Part shown: positions 1 through 7,399 of the stretch, one piece after another
Layout: each line of letters begins with the position of its first letter
Numbering within the stretch: the first letter of the stretch is position 1
Assembly: GCA_020832925.1 (NCBI GenBank)
Contig: JAJHRF010000010.1
Location: 1-48,291, forward strand
Reading direction: 5' to 3'
Source of the DNA: Desulfurococcaceae archaeon
GTDB lineage: Archaea; Thermoproteota; Thermoprotei_A; Sulfolobales; Ignisphaeraceae
DNA length: 48,291 bases
Notes under the pieces: generated by a model
What the model saw: only the letters and a program-made list of their open reading frames with translations
The model's database searches: none
What the model was told of the DNA's origin: nothing
Program-made: the position numbers and the translations under genes

Positions 1-523
1 TTAATAGAACAGCGAAAGCTCTTAACAAATATTTTTGGCTAGATATCCTAGGCGATAACTCCCACCCTCTAGCCTTCAGTACATCGATTAGATCCAGAAT
101 TAATTTTATCGAATACCCAAGGAAGTGGTAAGTTAACGATATAACGTTGAACCCTATAAACATTCTTAAATATCTTGGAGATGTTGAAAGGTAGAAAAGA
201 GTTAGAGATGTAAATGTTGTAAACCCGTATACAAGATTTATAAATACATCTAATGTTAGTGTTGATGTGAAGAAGTCTACAGTCATTATGATGAAGCTCA
301 GTACAACCCATATAGAAAACATAGATAATACAATCCTTTTAGCGTTTATGTATATAAGCAGTAAAGTATTTATAAAGAGCATCAGGATAATCGAGTATAT
401 GTTTATGAATCTAGAGCATATCGTCGTTATGAGTAAGACTAGCTTTAGGTATATAGCTTCGTATCTATGTAGAAAACTGTTTTTGTTTTGAATAGTTACT
501 ATATCTTCGAATAGCTTAGCCAC
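1..523 (-). CDS. ECF transporter T component (EcfT), C-terminus cut by window edge
   Basis: Membrane scaffold subunit of an energy-coupling factor importer; it links the ATPase to the substrate-binding S protein. About 174 codons are visible before the left edge cuts the gene. The translation starts VAKLFEDIVTIQNKNS, has several hydrophobic segments (LLLIYIN, SMFSIWVVLSFIIM, TLFYLST), and carries DVLKARGWEL near the cut end, which fits the Ala-Arg-Gly coupling motif of EcfT proteins. The start is GTG at 523-521, overlapping the stop of the upstream ATPase gene by 8 bases, so translation is probably coupled. Gene order S-A-T in one overlapping unit supports the call. The second ARG motif and the stop lie outside the window. 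Confidence 0.8.
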   Translation of the reverse strand, partial: MAKLFEDIVTIQNKNSFLHRYEAIYLKLVLLITTICSRFINIYSIILMLFINTLLLIYINAKRIVLSMFSIWVVLSFIIMTVDFFTSTLTLDVFINLVYGFTTFTSLTLFYLSTSPRYLRMFIGFNVISLTYHFLGYSIKLILDLIDVLKARGWELSPRISSQKYLLRAFAVLL

Positions 524-1217
524 AGATCATCGCCTTAGAAGGTATACCGAATTTCTTAAGCAGATCGCTACTTAGATCCTCTATCTTCCCCTCGAACACC
601 TTCTCCCCGTTATGGAGAAGGAAAACAGTATTCACTTTAAACATATGGAGGTAAGCAGTATTAGCTGATGCTACAACAATTATCTTCCCCTTTCCAAGAC
701 CATATTCAATAACTTTTAAAACAGCTTCAACACCTTCGTTATCTAGATAATCGAAAGGTTCATCTAGAAGCCATACTGGCTGATCTAGCGCTAGTATACT
801 AGCTATAGAAACTCTCTTAGCTTCTCCACCACTTAATGTGAACGGATTTCTACTGAGCAAGTTCTTAGGTATTAGGATATCGACTATTTCCCAATTCAAA
901 CTAAAACCAGCTATTCTTTCAGAAAACTCTAACTCATCTCTAACTGAAACCTCTAGAAAACCTGCATACGGATTCTGCCACACATAGCCTACAAGTTTAA
1001 CAGCTTCTCTTCTAGAAAGCTTATGTATATCTTTACCGAATACCGTTACTCTACCTCTAGAAGGTTTAACAATACCTGCAATAGTTTTTAATAAAGTTGA
1101 TTTCCCTGAACCATTCTTACCTATCAATAGATGTAAACCTCTGTTAATAGTTAAGCTTATGTTCTTCAAAACCTCGTTACCCGCGTATATAACGCTAATA
1201 TCTTCAACTACTATCAA
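516..1217 (-). CDS. ECF/cobalt-type ABC transporter ATP-binding protein
   Basis: ATPase that powers the ECF importer encoded by the flanking S and T genes. Counting from the TTG start, Walker A is LIGKNGSGKST near residue 31, the Q-loop is VGYVWQNP near 75, the signature is FTLSGGEAKRVSIA near 125, Walker B is WLLDEPFDYLD near 150, and a switch-like VVASANT replaces the usual His-containing loop (Asn-Thr in place of Ala-His). I chose TTG at 1217 because it forms a TTGA overlap with the TGA stop of the QueT gene, with a purine-rich GAAAGGG just upstream. An ATG at 1271 is in frame but would overlap the S gene by 58 bases. Only one A gene is present, so a homodimer is likely, or pairing with an ATPase encoded elsewhere. 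Confidence 0.85.
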   Translation of the reverse strand: MIVVEDISVIYAGNEVLKNISLTINRGLHLLIGKNGSGKSTLLKTIAGIVKPSRGRVTVFGKDIHKLSRREAVKLVGYVWQNPYAGFLEVSVRDELEFSERIAGFSLNWEIVDILIPKNLLSRNPFTLSGGEAKRVSIASILALDQPVWLLDEPFDYLDNEGVEAVLKVIEYGLGKGKIIVVASANTAYLHMFKVNTVFLLHNGEKVFEGKIEDLSSDLLKKFGIPSKAMICG

Positions 1218-1702
1218 TATATCTTCAGCCCTTTCATTAAGAATATCACTAGTAAAACACCTAAAATACATATGCTTACAACACTCCCCACGAGCACACC
1301 TAGAATAGCTATAATAAGCTCTAAACCTCCAACTTTATGTAGAACAAAATAACCGACGATAAGAGATACCACAGCTGTTTCAATGATTGCAGCAGTTATA
1401 AGCAATACAATACTCTTACTTCTTCTACCGATGAGCCATGCCACTAATCCTGCTAAGAAGTTGGCTAAACTACCGAAGACAATATCTATTACACCGAAAG
1501 GCGACATTATGTTCCCTATAGCACAACCAAGAGTTAATCCTACTACACTTGGTAAACCAAAGAAATCTAGAAACGGTAGCAATAGAAGTGCATCTGCTGC
1601 TCTAATTTGGAATTCTAAGAAACTTATGGGAGCTAAAAGTAGCACTAATGCAGCGTAGAGACCTGCGATCACAGCTATTTTCACGATCGTCAACATCTTC
1701 AT
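1214..1702 (-). CDS. queT: QueT-family ECF substrate-binding membrane protein
   Basis: Predicted S component of an ECF importer, 162 residues with about five or six membrane segments. The signature region reads FQIRAADALLLLPF, then GLTLGCAIGNIMSPFG and VIDIVFGSLAN, which matches the QueT pattern (QFR.SE, GLTLGC.IAN..SP.G..D..FG). Known family members are predicted to take up precursors of queuosine. In a crenarchaeote the natural use would be salvage of a deazapurine for archaeosine; that is inference. The gene heads an overlapping QueT-ATPase-EcfT unit transcribed leftward. Two ATGs (1702 and 1696) could start it. Confidence 0.85.
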   Translation of the reverse strand: MKMLTIVKIAVIAGLYAALVLLLAPISFLEFQIRAADALLLLPFLDFFGLPSVVGLTLGCAIGNIMSPFGVIDIVFGSLANFLAGLVAWLIGRRSKSIVLLITAAIIETAVVSLIVGYFVLHKVGGLELIIAILGVLVGSVVSICILGVLLVIFLMKGLKIY

Positions 1703-1832
1703 AACTTCAACACCTTCAAAACTCTTTAACTGAGTATTCCATAGAATCGCTAGATAGGTATTTTTAGGCTTTTAACTCTTCCTTACCAATAGCTATGTAT
1801 GAATTCCTTGAAAAATAGCTAAGAAGTTTCTG

Positions 1833-1888
1833 TATCAGGTGAGGGGGCCACCTCGTCATCTATCAGCATGACTATCGCTCATCATCTC
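1833..1888 (-). ncRNA. C/D box sRNA (2'-O-methylation guide)
   Basis: Read on the minus strand, the boxes are in order: C ATGATGA (1885-1879), guide GCGATAGTCATG, D' CTGA (1866-1863), 3-nt spacer, C' ATGACGA (1859-1853), guide GGTGGCCCCCTCAC, D CTGA (1838-1835). Only C' departs from consensus, by one base. The size, the 3-nt D'-C' spacer and the 12- and 14-nt guides are typical of archaeal dual-guide sRNAs. An upstream CTATAATAC near 1921 could be its TATA box. It lies between the divergent queT gene and the lone ABC membrane domain gene. The methylation targets were not determined. Confidence 0.85.
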
Positions 1889-2074
1889 CAAATATATTAC
1901 ACTTCGAGAATACTGTATTATAGTGAATAGCTAGAAAACTTATAATGTAATTGTACCGAAACTTTTCGCGATGAGTGTCTACCTACAAGAGGTTTATTTT
2001 GGTTTAATAGCGAAATCTTTATAATCATATTCTTAAAGTAATGACATATCTAGGATTAAGGTGATAGCTACACA

Positions 2075-3133
2075 ATGAAAATCAGGCTCGGTGTAAACAT
2101 CACTGATAGTATTAGAGGTGGTGTGAAATTAAGACTTAATATACTCGACAATTTGATCACGATGGTTATAGCTATTAATAGATTATTGGTTAGATATGTA
2201 TCGCGGTTTAGAGAAGCTTTGTTGTTAATGATCTCTGTATTCTTGGTTAGAGCATATATAGGTGGAAATGTAATGCCTGTGAATACTCGTAGAGTTGTTA
2301 ATGCTATAGCTTCGCAAGATCTTCAGATGCTTATCTATGGTGCAATTATATATTTTGCCTCAGGTGTTGTACATATAGCTACAGAATTTATTTTGCAAAG
2401 GTATTTCGTTAAATTAGCTGAAGGTATTGTTAAAATCAAGCTTTTACTACTGAACAACTTGGATAGAGTTATGTCTTCAGAAAAGAAGCTGAGTCTCGAA
2501 GATCTTGTAGGTAGGATCAGCAGTGATGTAGATTTCGTAGTATGGAATTTAAACGCAGTTTTAACAACGTTTATACCCAACATTTTTACAGCTGTAACAG
2601 CTATAGCAACACTTCTCTCTTTCGATACAGTTGTAGGTCTATGTACAGCACCTACATTGATACCCTACATCTTTATAGCTGAGTATTATAGTAGAAGAGC
2701 TGAAAAAGCTCGATTTAAGGAGAGACAAGCGTATTCGAAAAGCATAGTACATATTAGAGATGCTGTTTACGGTGCTGAGAACGGCTATAGTATGGCTAAG
2801 ACCTTGAATCTATGGAAGGAGAGTATAGTGAAGGTTATGTGGTACGATAGAGTTTACTGGGGTACAAGCCTAATAACTATGTTCTCCTCAATCGGATTAG
2901 CATCCTATATAGTGTACAACTTCTCTAGAGATGATAGAGTTGATGTAGGTACTGTTGCAGGTATTTTAACAGCTATTTCAACAGGTCACTCTGCTTTTAT
3001 GAACGCTGTATGGGCTCTATGTATACAAAGTCAAACAGTTGCAGCAGTTAAAAGAATTCTTGAATGTATAGGTGTTGATCAGAAAACTGGAGAGAAACTC
3101 ATTGCTATATACCACGGAGAGAAGGAGGAGTAG
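2075..3133 (+). CDS. ABC exporter-type transmembrane domain protein without ATPase domain
   Basis: 352 residues resembling only the membrane half of an ABC exporter. Hydrophobic segments occur around residues 40-65, 85-105, 160-200 and 265-300, and the intracellular-loop sequence LEDLVGRISSDVDFVVWNL corresponds to the GDLVSRIVND pattern of exporter membrane domains. The protein ends soon after the sixth expected helix with a short charged tail (HGEKEE), and no Walker A, signature or Walker B follows in any forward frame before the next gene. It may work with an ATPase encoded elsewhere or be a diverged remnant, but the frame is intact over more than 1 kb. A CTTTATAATC TATA-like box lies near 2018. 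Confidence 0.75.
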   Translation: MKIRLGVNITDSIRGGVKLRLNILDNLITMVIAINRLLVRYVSRFREALLLMISVFLVRAYIGGNVMPVNTRRVVNAIASQDLQMLIYGAIIYFASGVVHIATEFILQRYFVKLAEGIVKIKLLLLNNLDRVMSSEKKLSLEDLVGRISSDVDFVVWNLNAVLTTFIPNIFTAVTAIATLLSFDTVVGLCTAPTLIPYIFIAEYYSRRAEKARFKERQAYSKSIVHIRDAVYGAENGYSMAKTLNLWKESIVKVMWYDRVYWGTSLITMFSSIGLASYIVYNFSRDDRVDVGTVAGILTAISTGHSAFMNAVWALCIQSQTVAAVKRILECIGVDQKTGEKLIAIYHGEKEE

Positions 3134-3194
3134 GTTTTACCCTATCTTCATCTGTATCAAAAAATTTATATCACTGGATAACTGTTTAAAATTT

Positions 3195-3247
3195 AAGGTG
3201 ATGATGGTTAACAGCGCTGAATAATGATGAACACTCGAATCTGAAAT
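3195..3247 (+). ncRNA. C/D box sRNA, all four boxes perfect
   Basis: C GTGATGA (3198-3204), guide TGGTTAACAGCG, D' CTGA (3217-3220), spacer ATA, C' ATGATGA (3224-3230), guide ACACTCGAAT, D CTGA (3241-3244). Every box matches the archaeal consensus and the spacing is standard. A TATA-like ATTTATATC at about 3165-3175 is at the right distance to start transcription near 3195. It sits between the ABC membrane domain gene and the SpoIIM-like gene on the same strand, so it could also be processed from a read-through transcript. Targets are not known. Confidence 0.9.
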
Positions 3248-3294
3248 ACTTCATCTAAACCCTAAATTGTTAAAACTATAAAACTTGTATTACT

Positions 3295-3900
3295 ATGTTA
3301 GAAAGCGGTGATCCTGTTTTGAATTTACGTAGGAGAGTTCTTATTTGGTTGATCTTGATATTTCTATCTATTGTCGGAATGATTCTAGGCTATATCTATG
3401 CCTATACTATTTTTCCTGAGAATATACTTAGATTAGGTTTTGAACGTTTATCTGGTATAGCTAGAGAAGCTAGCGAGATATCTAAGAGTTTCTCGTTCGA
3501 TCATTTGTTAAGATTAGCTATAGCTATATTTATTAATAATGCTATAGCTAATCTTTTATTTATGTTACCGTTCTTAGGTCTCATAATCTATGCATATGTT
3601 GTAACTTTTACAGGTGCTGTTCTAAGATTTTACATTGATCATATCCTTATAGGAGGTAAGTATAGTCCTCCAAAACTAGGTATTTTATTAACATTGCTAG
3701 CGACACCACATACATATATAGAGTTCTTAGCATATGCTATAACTGTGACAGAATCTATAGTCTTCTCAATTTCGTTAGTAAGAACTAGAGTAACTAGGAG
3801 AAATACTTTGAGTTATCTAGCTATGTCAGGGTTATCTTACTTTGTATTATTTATTGCTGCATTTGTAGAAGCTTTAACGATATTTCTTATAAATCCCTAG
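3295..3900 (+). CDS. SpoIIM / DUF95-like integral membrane protein
   Basis: 201 residues with about five membrane segments. The N-terminal helix LIWLILIFLSIVGMILGYIY is followed by a soluble loop, then IFINNAIANLLFMLPFLG and the family-typical PHTYIEFLAYAI. Archaeal and bacterial SpoIIM-like proteins share the N-x-x-x-N helix and the P-H-x-x-x-E motif seen here at about residues 80-90 and 140-150. In bacteria SpoIIM takes part in peptidoglycan remodelling at the spore septum. In archaea, which lack murein and spores, the role is unknown; membrane remodelling is a guess. The gene stands alone between an sRNA and decayed sequence. Confidence 0.75.
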   Translation: MLESGDPVLNLRRRVLIWLILIFLSIVGMILGYIYAYTIFPENILRLGFERLSGIAREASEISKSFSFDHLLRLAIAIFINNAIANLLFMLPFLGLIIYAYVVTFTGAVLRFYIDHILIGGKYSPPKLGILLTLLATPHTYIEFLAYAITVTESIVFSISLVRTRVTRRNTLSYLAMSGLSYFVLFIAAFVEALTIFLINP

Positions 3901-3947
3901 CTAGTAAAATCTTTAACAAAATTAGTATTAATCTATATTCATAGAAA

Positions 3948-4450
3948 TCAACTTCTTTCTAACTCTAAGAAAGATCTATTCTTATTTTTATTTTCTTTTA
4001 GTGTTAGCGTTATTATTACTGCTATTGCTACTGTTATCAATGTTATTATTGTTGTGTATGTTTAATCTGTTATTCTCTCTTTATAGATATTAATGTTATG
4101 TATTGTGGTATTGTTGCTGTTGTAATTGTTGTTATTGATACCTCTGTTGTGTATATTGTTCTATATGTAGTTGTAATTGTTATCAGTATAGCTGTTGTGT
4201 ATAGATATAGATATGTAGTTGTTTTAATAACAGTTGTAGGGGATGTAGTAGTAGGGAGTAGTAACAGTAGATGTAGCAGTAATCGTTATCGGTATAGTCG
4301 TCGTAACTGTAGATGGTTGAATTGTGTATATAAGTGTATTGATGACTGTTTGGGTTATAGTTGTGTTTGCATAGATAGTGCTCAATATTATTATTGCATG
4401 TCTATCTATAGTTCTCAATATTGCTGTAACTATGTATACCTGGCTGTGTA
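3948..4450 (-). pseudogene. Relic of a Thr-rich stalk with C-terminal membrane anchor
   Basis: Translation of the minus strand gives Thr-rich, stalk-like sequence that continues only by changing frame. One frame gives STVTTTIPITITATSTVTTP (about 4225-4315). The next gives TTTSPTTVIKTTTY and SITTITTATIPQYITL (about 4060-4240). The last gives TIITLITVAIAVIITLTL followed by a Lys/Asn-rich tail ending at 3948, which reads as a membrane anchor with cytoplasmic tail. This layout (Thr-rich linker, single C-terminal helix, basic tail) is common in archaeal surface and solute-binding proteins. No N-terminal domain was found. Simple repeats of GTT/ATT in this stretch could also create the pattern by chance, so the call is moderate. 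Confidence 0.45.
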
Positions 4451-4579
4451 TAGGTATGGATTTTTCTTAGGTATTCTTAACATTCCTTAATATCAATTCC
4501 AGTATCAACCCTGTATACTCGAAATACTACTATGAAGATGCGGATTCTGAACAGCGTGTCTCATCCTCATCTTCCTCAT

Positions 4580-4615
4580 CTGACCTCCACCCTGAAGGGT
4601 GAGAATTCGTGAGTT
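4580..4615 (-). mobile_element. TnpB/IS605-type right-end hairpin, orphan
   Basis: On the minus strand the sequence is CTCACCCTTCAGGGTGGAG followed by GTCAGATG. It contains a perfect 6-bp stem CACCCT-GA-AGGGTG at 4588-4601. The arrangement 'GAAtCTC, hairpin, GGAGGTC' is typical of the right end of IS200/IS605-group elements that carry tnpB. The same motif recurs at 47673-47708 next to tnpB relics. No tnpB coding sequence was recognised beside this copy. Confidence 0.55.
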
Positions 4616-4619
4616 ATTC

Positions 4620-5098
4620 ACAAACTTTCTATATCGATTTGAGAACGCATCTGTTACTACCGAGGCATTCAATTGATCAAAACCCCCACCTAGTTTTACC
4701 CATTTTGTTATTACCTATCCCTCATCTGGCAAAGGACTTAGAAGTGCTCATGTATAACTAGGGTAATGAAATACTATTCTGAGATGTTGATATAATGAAA
4801 TGAAAAGTAATCCTCTAGATAACCTCTGATCGAGTCCTAAGAATATACCATTTGAATATTACGGTATGGGTATAGGAGGTGCTTGAAATGATCCATATAC
4901 AGAGATGTTTCAAATTCTTCTTATGCATATCAAACCTCAATGATGATTATGTTCTCCATTTTTGGCGTTTCATTTGTTCAGTCGAAACCTCCATCATCAT
5001 GGATCAGACCACTTCGAGTACATCATTTGTGCTATGGATAATCTATAAGTGTAAAGGTTTAAGTTTTTAGCAGGCTCTAGAAGACTTTCCTTGGAATC
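4620..5098. other. Non-coding stretch without a supported gene
   Basis: I see no convincing coding sequence here. Short open frames on the plus strand have no protein-like composition. A minus-strand C box (5000-4994) with a CTGA after 12 nt (4981-4978) looks like half of a C/D sRNA, but no second half follows. The stretch lies between an orphan TnpB right end and a broken gene and is probably decayed insertion DNA. Confidence 0.4.
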
Positions 5099-5487
5099 GT
5101 GTATATAGGTACGAAAGCAAAGTTTGTTTTGGTTCAATTCTACATATATCTTCCAAAAATTCTTGATTTGAAAAGTAGAGCTAAAGAGATTACAGCTATG
5201 TTTAACATTCCTTGCGAAGTTAGCGAATTCTATACAGTATCAAAAATTGTTGCTAAACAGTATTCATAGGATTTCAATAGCGTATTTGTATGTTCAGATG
5301 GTGAAGTTTATAGCTGTGATGTATTTGATATAGGTTCTGTAGAGCACTCCAATCCTCTGTGTACATATTTGTAACGGTTTTAATAGAGGGGTGAGATGCT
5401 TTTAAATTAGAGCTTGTGTTTCGTAGATCTAGTGGTGTTGATGTATTAAGGGTTTGTAGAGGTGTTAAGGTTCTCTACACTATCTGA
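5099..5487 (+). pseudogene. Broken gene of unknown function
   Basis: From a GTG at 5099 the frame reads protein-like sequence (KFVLVQFYIYLPKILDLKS, then AKEITAMFNIPCEVSEFYTV), meets TAG at 5267, continues in the same frame as DFNSVFVCSDGEVYSCDVFD, and meets TAA at 5372. A different frame at 5395-5487 gives AFKLELVFRRSSGVDVLRV before TGA. The composition is that of a soluble protein rather than random translation, so I read this as a gene with a nonsense codon and a frameshift. I do not recognise the family. Confidence is limited because no search could be run. Confidence 0.35.
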
Positions 5488-5608
5488 AAGTAATGGAGTT
5501 TAGATACACCGCTTCTCCATGTTTGCGACGACTATCTATGTTAGGCCTGGATTGATTTGCTGTTTATTTTAATTCAAGTATTAAGCTGGTAATATTTAGT
5601 TGTAATGA

Positions 5609-7399
5609 TTATATATATGGTTGGTGTTCGTACTCTAGTTCGGTGAATCTACCTATCTGTGTTTGATATAATCTGTAGAACATGCCTTTCTTATTAATTA
5701 ACTCTTCAAACGATCCTACCTCATTTATAGTACCCTCGCTTATAACTATGATTCTATCACATGAACGTGCTGTTGAAAGTCTGTGAGCTATGATTATACC
5801 TGTTCTTCCGACCATAAGCTTCTTTATAGCATTTCTAAGTAGTTCCTCTGTATAGGGGTCTATACTCGATGTCGCTTCGTCTAGTATAACTATGTCTGGA
5901 TCTCTAAGCATTGCTCTTGCTATTGCTATTAACTGTCTTTCTCCAACTGATAATCTTTTACCTGCTTCTCCTACATCTGTGTAGTAACCGTTAGGTAGCT
6001 TCTCTATAAATTCGTGTATCCCTAGTTTTTTGCAAACCTCTATAACTTCATCATCTGTAGCATCAGGTTTCCCTACCCTTATATTATCTATTACTGTGCC
6101 TGGGAATAGGTATACTTCTTGAGGTACACAGCTTATCCTCTTCCTTAAACAACTCCTCTTTATATCTCTAATATCTATCCCATCAATAAGAATTCTACCT
6201 GCTGTAGGTTCGTAAAATTTCAGCAAGAGGTTTGCTATAGTTGTTTTACCTGCTCCTGTAGGTCCAACCAAAGCTACTAATTCTCCTGATTTTATATAGA
6301 AATTAACGTTTTTTAGCACGGATAAATTTTTCTCGTATTCAAACCATACATTATCGAACACTATTTCTCCTCTAAACCTCTCAACCTCTATACCCTTATC
6401 CTCCTCTACCTCCAGATAGTCGAGAACCTCATACACTCTATCCATAGAAGCTAAGGCTTGCTGAAGTCTTTCATACATACCAGCTATATTATTTATCGGG
6501 CCTGTGAACCTACCTACGTATTGTGTAAAAGCTATTACAATACCTAAACTAACAACATCTTTTTGAACTAGGTATCCTCCTACAATAAGAGTTGCAATAC
6601 TTGATAATGTTGATATAAACCCTGTTGAAGACCAGTAAAATCCTGATAAAAAGGCTGCTCGAAGTGCTTTCTTCATAACGTTAAGCGATACATCTATAAA
6701 GCGTTCTACAACATTTTTCTCTCGATTGAATGATTTTACAACATCTATCCCTGAGTAAACTTCTTCAACAATAGTTGTAAGACCTCCTATTTCTTTCCTA
6801 ACTTCCCTATGAGCTTTACGCATCCTAGATCCTACATATTTTGTTAATACTACTAGGGGTGGGATTGAAACTATTGATGCAAGAGTTAGAGTAGGGCTGA
6901 GGATTACCATCATTATGAATACCCCTATAAGCGAAATTATATCACCTACAACATTCAGTAACCCGTTTACAAAAACATCCACAATAGTTGTTGTATCGTT
7001 TACAATTCTAGAAACTAGATCTCCTGCAAACTTATCTTTGTAGAAGTTCATCTTCACTGTTAAGAGTTTTGAGAACATCCGCGACCTTAAGGTGTAGACC
7101 ATTTTCTGCCCTATCAACTCTATTACATAGCCTCTCACTATCTGTAAAAACCACTGTATTAGTATAAGGGATAGATATACTATCGACAGAAAGCTGAACC
7201 TGTTTAGAAGATCTTGTGAATGTGTTTGAAGATAACGATTGATAACATCTACCACTAAACCTAGTACATAAGGTGGGTATAGAGATACTATAGTGCTTAA
7301 AACAATTGTTATTATAGCTATAGCAACATATTTCCTATGTTCGAGAACCTCTTTAATAAAGCGTACAATCGTTGATTTATCCGAAGTTTTTTCAAGCAT
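5609..7399 (-). CDS. ABC exporter half-transporter, subunit with the catalytic Glu and His
   Basis: About 596 residues, membrane domain then ATPase. The membrane part has six helices and AGDLVSRIVNDTTTI in an intracellular loop. The ATPase has Walker A VALVGPTGAGKTTI, signature KRLSVGERQLIAIA (LSVGE instead of LSGGQ), Walker B IVILDEATSSID with the catalytic Glu, and H-loop IIIAHRLS. The partner upstream has the opposite defects, so the two should form a heterodimer with one working and one degenerate ATP site. I chose ATG at 7399, which overlaps the partner's stop (ATGCTTGA); an in-frame TTG at 7420 is the alternative. The substrate is unknown; lipid, drug or peptide export would all fit this family. 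Confidence 0.9.
   Translation of the reverse strand: MLEKTSDKSTIVRFIKEVLEHRKYVAIAIITIVLSTIVSLYPPYVLGLVVDVINRYLQTHSQDLLNRFSFLSIVYLSLILIQWFLQIVRGYVIELIGQKMVYTLRSRMFSKLLTVKMNFYKDKFAGDLVSRIVNDTTTIVDVFVNGLLNVVGDIISLIGVFIMMVILSPTLTLASIVSIPPLVVLTKYVGSRMRKAHREVRKEIGGLTTIVEEVYSGIDVVKSFNREKNVVERFIDVSLNVMKKALRAAFLSGFYWSSTGFISTLSSIATLIVGGYLVQKDVVSLGIVIAFTQYVGRFTGPINNIAGMYERLQQALASMDRVYEVLDYLEVEEDKGIEVERFRGEIVFDNVWFEYEKNLSVLKNVNFYIKSGELVALVGPTGAGKTTIANLLLKFYEPTAGRILIDGIDIRDIKRSCLRKRISCVPQEVYLFPGTVIDNIRVGKPDATDDEVIEVCKKLGIHEFIEKLPNGYYTDVGEAGKRLSVGERQLIAIARAMLRDPDIVILDEATSSIDPYTEELLRNAIKKLMVGRTGIIIAHRLSTARSCDRIIVISEGTINEVGSFEELINKKGMFYRLYQTQIGRFTELEYEHQPYI

Noticed and set aside
267-491. Plus-strand frame at the left edge
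   Set aside because: It is the shadow of the T-subunit gene on the minus strand, which has clear EcfT features.
4098-4490. Plus-strand open frame rich in Val, Ile and Tyr
   Set aside because: It mirrors the GTT/ATT simple-sequence tract; the minus strand gives a more sensible Thr-rich stalk pattern, and the C-terminal part here is Cys/Tyr/Ser noise.
4978-5000. Half of a C/D box sRNA on the minus strand (ATGATGA, 12 nt, CTGA)
   Set aside because: No acceptable C' and terminal D box follow within the normal distance.
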